The notes beneath the pieces were generated by a model. The model was not told the DNA's origin. It saw only the letters and a program-made list of their open reading frames with translations, and made no database searches. From contig JBIOUG010000097.1 of the NCBI GenBank assembly GCA_044866775.1, forward strand, positions 10,518-74,517: 64,000 nt of DNA, read 5' to 3'. The translations under genes were made by a program, and so were the position numbers. This DNA comes from DASUNQ01 sp044866775 (GTDB taxonomy: Bacteria > Acidobacteriota > Thermoanaerobaculia > Multivoradales > UBA5704). This document shows, one piece after another, positions 59,739-64,000 of the stretch (position 1 is the stretch's first letter; each line of letters opens with the position of its first letter).

Positions 59739-61648
59739 GAGAGGCGGCGCGCCCACCACTCGTGGAGGCGCCAGGCGCGGGTCGCCTCCATGGTGCGCAG
59801 CCGCGCGTTCAGGCGCTCGATCTCGGCGTAGGTACGCCCCAGGTGCGCCGTCTGGTCGTCGACCACCGCGCGCAGCTTCCCCTCGTCCTCGTAGAGCCGG
59901 TGCACCTCGGCCGTGACCTGCTGCTGCAGCTCCTTGAGCGCCTGGAGCTCGCCGTTGAGGGCGTGGTAGCGCTCTTCCAGCGCGTGGTAGTGCTCGGCGA
60001 GCGCCGAGCGCTCGGCGGCGAGCAGCGCATAGCCCTCCCTGACCGCCGCGACCTCGCCGTTTCTCGCCCACAGCGCCTCGCGGGTTGCGACCAGCTCGCG
60101 CTCGAGCTTGTCCACCCGCTCGAGCGCCGCCACCCGCTCGAAGCGGAGGGTGTCGACGACCCGCGCCAGCCGCTCCGGCGTCAGGCGGGCGGCGTGCTTG
60201 CCGAGGACGCGCGCCTTGACCGCCAGGAAGTCGGCGCGCTCGCGCGGGTTCTCGCCGAAGACGTGGTGGGCGCCGCCGCGGAAGTGCCGGTACTCGCAGG
60301 TGACCTCGCGCAGGTGATGGAAGGGCACCCGCTCGGCGAGCCGGATCAAGAAGTCCCAGTCCTCGAAGAACGGGAGCGTGCGGTCGAAGGCGCCGACCTC
60401 GGCGAAGAGCGCGCGCTCGATCGCCAGGGTGTTGAACGGAATGTAGTTGTCGAGCAGCAGGAGGTCGGGGTCGAAGTCGCGGCTGTAGGGGAGGCGGCGC
60501 TCGCGGCAGCGCCAGCCGTCGGCCTCGAGCTCGTAGATGCCGACCGCGGCGTCGGTGTAGGCGACGCGCACGCCGGGCGCCGACGCCAGGCCGGCGAGGG
60601 TGGCGAGGTGCTCCGGGGAGGCGAGGTCGTCGTCGTCCAAGAAGGTGACGAAGTCGCCGCCCGCCGCGGCGACGCCGGCCTCCGCCGCCGCGGCGCGGCC
60701 GCGGTTGCCCTCGAGGTCGACGCGCACGATCGGCAGCGGGAACTCCGCGGGCGGCGCGGGCGGCGCGCCGCCGTCGTTGACCAGCACCACCTCGGCGCGG
60801 CGGTAGGTGCTCGCGGCCAGGCTCGCCAGCGCCTCGGCGAGGAGGGCCGGCCGGTCCTTGGTGCGCACCACGACCGAGAGGCGCGGCCCCTCCCGCACCG
60901 CGAGCAGCTCGGGGACGCCGCCCAGCGCGGCCACGAGCTGGGTCTGGCTGCGGGTGGTGAAGTCGGCGAGCGCGAGCCGGCGGTAGCCCTCCGCCAGCCG
61001 CACCGAGGGATCGAGGCTGTGGGTGCGGAAGCGGCGGATGCCGAGGGCGGCGCCGAGGTAGTCGTGCCGCTCCTGCTGGCTGGCGTAGCAGGCCATGGCG
61101 GCGGCGAGCCGCTCCTCCTCGGCCGAGACGTCCACCAGCAGGTCGGGGAAGCCCGGGCGGTTGACCTCGTAGAGGAAGACGCGCAGCGCGCCCAGCTCCT
61201 CGTCGCGCAGCGGCGCCAGCACTCGGTGCAGCGCGGCGAAGGCAGCGCGGTGGTCGGCCGTCACCTCGAGCGGCGAAGGGGCGAGCACGAGGTCGGGGCG
61301 CTGGGTGAGGAGGGCGCGGCGAATGCCGCGCGCCGCCTCGCCGAGCCGCAGCGCGAGCTGCCCGTCGGGGAGCCCCAGCTCGCCGATGCCGGCGACGCCG
61401 AGCACCCGCGCGGCGCACGCGGCCTCCTCGCGCCGCCGGAGCCGGTAGGCGTCGCGGTCGGCGACCTCCTCGCCGCCGCCGCCGCCGTCGGTCAGGAAGA
61501 GGACGCGGACCACCGCCCGACCGGCGGTGAGCTGGGCGACGAGCCCGCCGCAGCCGAGCACCTCGTCGTCGTAGTGCGGGGCGAGGACGAGGGCGCTCTC
61601 GGAGGCGACCCGCTCGGCGCGGCCCGGGGGGAGGAGATCGAGGTTCAC
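59735..61648 (-). CDS. PIG-L deacetylase fused to GT2 glycosyltransferase with coiled coil
   Basis: A 637-residue fusion from GTG 61648. Residues 1-230 form a PIG-L/LmbE zinc deacetylase: LVLAPHYDDEVLGCGG (24-29, Tyr for the common Pro/Ser) and TADHRAAF with the metal histidine. Residues 245-480 form a GT2 domain: RLSVVVRTKDRPALLAEAL, VVLVNDGG, FLDDDDLASPEHL and LPFFEDWDFLIRL. The last 130 residues form a coiled coil rich in Glu, Leu and Arg. Deacetylation of an N-acetyl sugar and glycosyl transfer in one chain suggests sequential steps on one substrate. Gap to the upstream sulfatase-like gene is 7 nt. Confidence 0.85.
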   Translation of the reverse strand: MNLDLLPPGRAERVASESALVLAPHYDDEVLGCGGLVAQLTAGRAVVRVLFLTDGGGGGEEVADRDAYRLRRREEAACAARVLGVAGIGELGLPDGQLALRLGEAARGIRRALLTQRPDLVLAPSPLEVTADHRAAFAALHRVLAPLRDEELGALRVFLYEVNRPGFPDLLVDVSAEEERLAAAMACYASQQERHDYLGAALGIRRFRTHSLDPSVRLAEGYRRLALADFTTRSQTQLVAALGGVPELLAVREGPRLSVVVRTKDRPALLAEALASLAASTYRRAEVVLVNDGGAPPAPPAEFPLPIVRVDLEGNRGRAAAAEAGVAAAGGDFVTFLDDDDLASPEHLATLAGLASAPGVRVAYTDAAVGIYELEADGWRCRERRLPYSRDFDPDLLLLDNYIPFNTLAIERALFAEVGAFDRTLPFFEDWDFLIRLAERVPFHHLREVTCEYRHFRGGAHHVFGENPRERADFLAVKARVLGKHAARLTPERLARVVDTLRFERVAALERVDKLERELVATREALWARNGEVAAVREGYALLAAERSALAEHYHALEERYHALNGELQALKELQQQVTAEVHRLYEDEGKLRAVVDDQTAHLGRTYAEIERLNARLRTMEATRAWRLHEWWARRLS

Positions 61649-61655
61649 GGCACTC

Positions 61656-63983
61656 TCATTGGACGTAGCCGAGGGCCTTGAGCCGGCGCTCGGTCTCCGG
61701 GTCGCGCGCGCCGCCCGCGGCGAGCGGCCGCGCCGCGGCGGGGCGCCAGAGGACGAGCGCCGCGTTGCCGGCCATCGCCTCACCGCCGGGCCAGTCGCCG
61801 GCGCGGAGGGCGGCGGCCGCGATCGGCCCGCCCGTCCAGCGGTGGCCGGCGCCCACGAGCACCCGGCCGGGCGCGAGCGGCCGGCCGTCGAGCCGCAGCT
61901 CGAGCGCCGGCACTGCGCCGGGCGCGCCGCGCACCAGGATCCCCTTGGCGAGCCTCTCCACCGCGAGGTCGAAGCGCAGCGTGTCGCCCGCGACCTCCAC
62001 CCGGTCCTGCGGCGCCGTGAGGTAGGGGTCCCACCCCTCGGGGGGGTGCTCGAAGCGGATGCTACCAGAGAGGCGCGCGCCCTCGACGAGCCCGGCGCCA
62101 GCCGCCGGCACCCAGACGCGCAGCCCCGGGAGCTGCCGGTCGAGCTGGCGATGGACGATCGGCGCCAGCGCCGCCACCCGCGCCGGCGCCCGCATGGCGA
62201 GGCTCGTGCGCTCGCCGGGGTCGCGGGCGAGGTCGTAGAGCTCGGCGCGCGCGAAGCGGGCGAGATCGAGACGCCAGAAGTGGGCCTGCAGCTCGTCGTC
62301 CGGCGCGAACGGCTGCTGGCGGTTGAAGAGCACGAGCTTCTCGCGGCCGAGCACCGCCGCCGCGCGCCAGGGGCCGCTCGACAGGTGCTGCGCGAAGGCG
62401 GGCCGGCGCGGCAGCGGACCGCTGCCGGTCAGCGCCGGCAGGAGGTCGACGCCGTCGCACGCCGCCTCGGCGCGGCCGCCGGCGGCGCCGACCAGCGTCG
62501 GCAGCAGGTCGAGCAGGCGGACCGTGCCGTGCAGCCGGCGGCCGGCGCCGATGCGCCCGTCCCAACGCACGATGAGCGGCACGTGGATCTGCTCCTCGTA
62601 GAGCGTCTGCCCGTGCTTCCAGCCGCCGTGGTCGAGGATCTCCTCGCCGTGATCGGCGGTGAGCACGACCAGCGTGTCGCGCAGGGCCGGCCCCAGGCCG
62701 GCGAGCAGGTGCCCGACGAAGCGGTCTACGTAGCGGACCTCGGTGTCGTACAGGGCGTTGACCTGCGGCAGGTCGCGCGCCGGATCGGGGAGCCGGAGGT
62801 TGCCGGTGTAGAAGCCGTGGATCCAGTTGCCGGCGACCGGGCCGGCGTAGCCGGGGAGGAAGGGCGAGCGGCCGCCGACGACGTCGGGGTTGTCGTAGGG
62901 GTCGTGCGGGTCGATGTAGTGGACGTAGAGGAGGAACGGCCGGTCGCGGTGGGCGGCGAGCCACGGCAGGGCGCGGCCGGTGACGTCCTCGGCGTGGAGG
63001 TTCATCGACTCGAGCGTCGGCGGCGGCGTGTAGAAGGTGTCGAAGCCGCGCGCGAAGCCGTTGCCGGTGTGGAGGGTCGGGTTGGCATAGAAGCCGGCGG
63101 TGCGGTAGCCGCGCGCGCGCAGGCGCTCGGCGAGGGTCGGCACGGCGGCGGGGAGGGCGAAGCCGGCGGGGTCGTCGGCGACGACCTCGCCGGGGTGGCG
63201 GCCGCTCATGATGGCGACCATCGACGGCAGGGTCCAGGGCGCCTGCGCGTACGCCTCCTCCACCACGGTGCCGCGGTCGGCCAGCCAGCGCTGGATCTCG
63301 GGGGAGGTCGGGCGGCGGTAGCCGTAGGGGGTGAGGCGGTCGCGGCGCAGGGTGTCGACGAGGATGAGGACGATGTTGGGGCGCGACTCGGAGGCGCGGA
63401 AGTCGGTGGTGAGGGCGACGGGGGCCCAGGCGACGAGGCCGCGGCGGGGCTCGCCGGCGGGGCCGGTGAGGCGGGCGCGGAAGGAGAGGGTGACCTCGCG
63501 GCCGGCGTAGCGGGCGAGGTCGGCGGCGAGGGTGGTCCAGCGCTGGGCCGCGGCGGCGGTGCTGCGGGCGACCTCGACGACCTCGCGGCCGGAGCCGTCG
63601 TCGGCCTCGACGGTGAGCTCGACGCCGGTGCCGGGGCGCCAGACGGCGGGAACGACGGCGCAGCCGGCGACCAGGCGTGCGCCGCGGGGGACGCGGCCGC
63701 GCCAGCGGAAGCCGGCGGCGGGGGTGAGAACGGCGGGGCGGCGCTCCTGGTCGATCTCGATGACGGCGCGGCGGGGGGGGCGCGGGAAGAGGAGCGTGCC
63801 CTGCTCGGGCGCGGGCTCGCGGGCGGCGGCCAAGTCGTGGAGGAGGAAGCCGCCGCGCTCGGAGGGGTGGGCGATGCGGCAGCCCCCGTTGGAGAACAGC
63901 AAAAGCAACTGCAACTGCAACAGCAGCAGCCCGGCGCGGGGCCGACTGTGCCGCGTGCCTGGCCGGTCCTCCGGCCCACGCAC
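61656..63983 (-). CDS. Alkaline-phosphatase-superfamily hydrolase (sulfatase-like), lipoprotein
   Basis: A 775-residue enzyme from GTG 63983, with a signal of Leu/Gln repeats (LLLLQLQLLLLF) and a possible lipid-attachment Cys (SNGGC). After a beta-sandwich N-domain comes RPNIVLILVDTLRRDRLTPY. The nucleophile region is WTLPSMVAIMSG, again Thr where sulfatases have Cys/Ser, and Met for the Arg. DPHDPYDNPD and TADHGEEILDHGG bind the metals. A beta-rich C-terminus ends KALGYVQ, like the homologue at 53443-55437. The gene is the first of the - strand operon. A periplasmic phosphoesterase or phosphotransferase role is more likely than sulfatase. Confidence 0.82.
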   Translation of the reverse strand: MRGPEDRPGTRHSRPRAGLLLLQLQLLLLFSNGGCRIAHPSERGGFLLHDLAAAREPAPEQGTLLFPRPPRRAVIEIDQERRPAVLTPAAGFRWRGRVPRGARLVAGCAVVPAVWRPGTGVELTVEADDGSGREVVEVARSTAAAAQRWTTLAADLARYAGREVTLSFRARLTGPAGEPRRGLVAWAPVALTTDFRASESRPNIVLILVDTLRRDRLTPYGYRRPTSPEIQRWLADRGTVVEEAYAQAPWTLPSMVAIMSGRHPGEVVADDPAGFALPAAVPTLAERLRARGYRTAGFYANPTLHTGNGFARGFDTFYTPPPTLESMNLHAEDVTGRALPWLAAHRDRPFLLYVHYIDPHDPYDNPDVVGGRSPFLPGYAGPVAGNWIHGFYTGNLRLPDPARDLPQVNALYDTEVRYVDRFVGHLLAGLGPALRDTLVVLTADHGEEILDHGGWKHGQTLYEEQIHVPLIVRWDGRIGAGRRLHGTVRLLDLLPTLVGAAGGRAEAACDGVDLLPALTGSGPLPRRPAFAQHLSSGPWRAAAVLGREKLVLFNRQQPFAPDDELQAHFWRLDLARFARAELYDLARDPGERTSLAMRAPARVAALAPIVHRQLDRQLPGLRVWVPAAGAGLVEGARLSGSIRFEHPPEGWDPYLTAPQDRVEVAGDTLRFDLAVERLAKGILVRGAPGAVPALELRLDGRPLAPGRVLVGAGHRWTGGPIAAAALRAGDWPGGEAMAGNAALVLWRPAAARPLAAGGARDPETERRLKALGYVQ

Positions 63984-64000
63984 AGGAGCGCCCTTCGGGT

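Noticed and set aside
59762..61681. 639-codon + strand frame opposite the PIG-L/GT2 fusion
   Set aside because: Arg/Glu/Gly-rich with no motif; the - strand has two recognisable domains.

Overview
The window is a 64-kb piece of a very GC-rich (about 70% or more by eye) Gram-negative-type bacterial chromosome. Several traits point to an Acidobacteriota-like organism, possibly Thermoanaerobaculia: a TPR protein with an N-terminal His/Cys finger, a BTAD-family ATPase regulator, alkaline-phosphatase-superfamily 'sulfatases' ending in LGYVQ, an SdrD-type secreted protein with a subtilase, and PEGA and HTTM proteins. This assignment is inference; there is no rRNA gene to confirm it.

Layout. (1) 1-2820: the 3' end of an APS kinase gene, a CysQ-like phosphatase, a small secreted protein and a TPR protein. 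(2) 2821-3420: a 600-bp non-coding stretch carrying nine degenerate 21-bp tandem units. (3) 3421-36017: a surface-polysaccharide cluster of 30 genes, all on the + strand. Most junctions are 4-nt or shorter stop/start overlaps and most starts are GTG or TTG. It holds many GT4 and GT2 glycosyltransferases, a Wzx-like flippase, a Wzy/WaaL-like polymerase or ligase, epimerases, three FkbM-type methyltransferases, a carbamoyltransferase, a glutamine-dependent asparagine synthetase, and a Gfo/Idh, DegT and LbH trio followed by an acyl carrier protein, an adenylate-forming enzyme and a FabG-like reductase. A strong terminator closes it at 36038-36060. (4) 36088-38364 (-): a BTAD/AAA regulator whose last codons lie in a palindromic repeat that recurs at 52269. 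(5) 38716-42882: a secreted SdrD-like protein and a subtilase.

(6) 42839-46290 is the most interesting part: a compact lasso-peptide (RiPP) locus. It has a PqqD-like leader-binding protein, an asparagine-synthetase-like macrolactam cyclase without the glutaminase Cys, a 66-residue precursor with a textbook leader motif and a core starting with Gly and carrying Glu7/Asp8, and an HPr-kinase-like protein. No transglutaminase-like leader peptidase is visible. A small outer-membrane barrel protein follows. (7) 46914-49637: a small (-) gene whose 5' end runs into a nine-unit 20-bp tandem array, then the wreck of an Eco57I-type DNA methyltransferase with an internal deletion, frameshifts and an inverted tail. 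(8) 49767-50961: a histone H1-like protein and an O6-alkylguanine-DNA alkyltransferase. (9) 51021-63983: a PEGA protein, a GT2, two phosphatase-superfamily enzymes with Thr at the nucleophile position, an HTTM protein, a PIG-L/GT2 fusion, a GT4 and a GT2, probably a second glycan-related locus, mostly on the - strand.

Limits: all calls come from reading motifs. No similarity search or structure calculation was run, and substrate specificities are not claimed.
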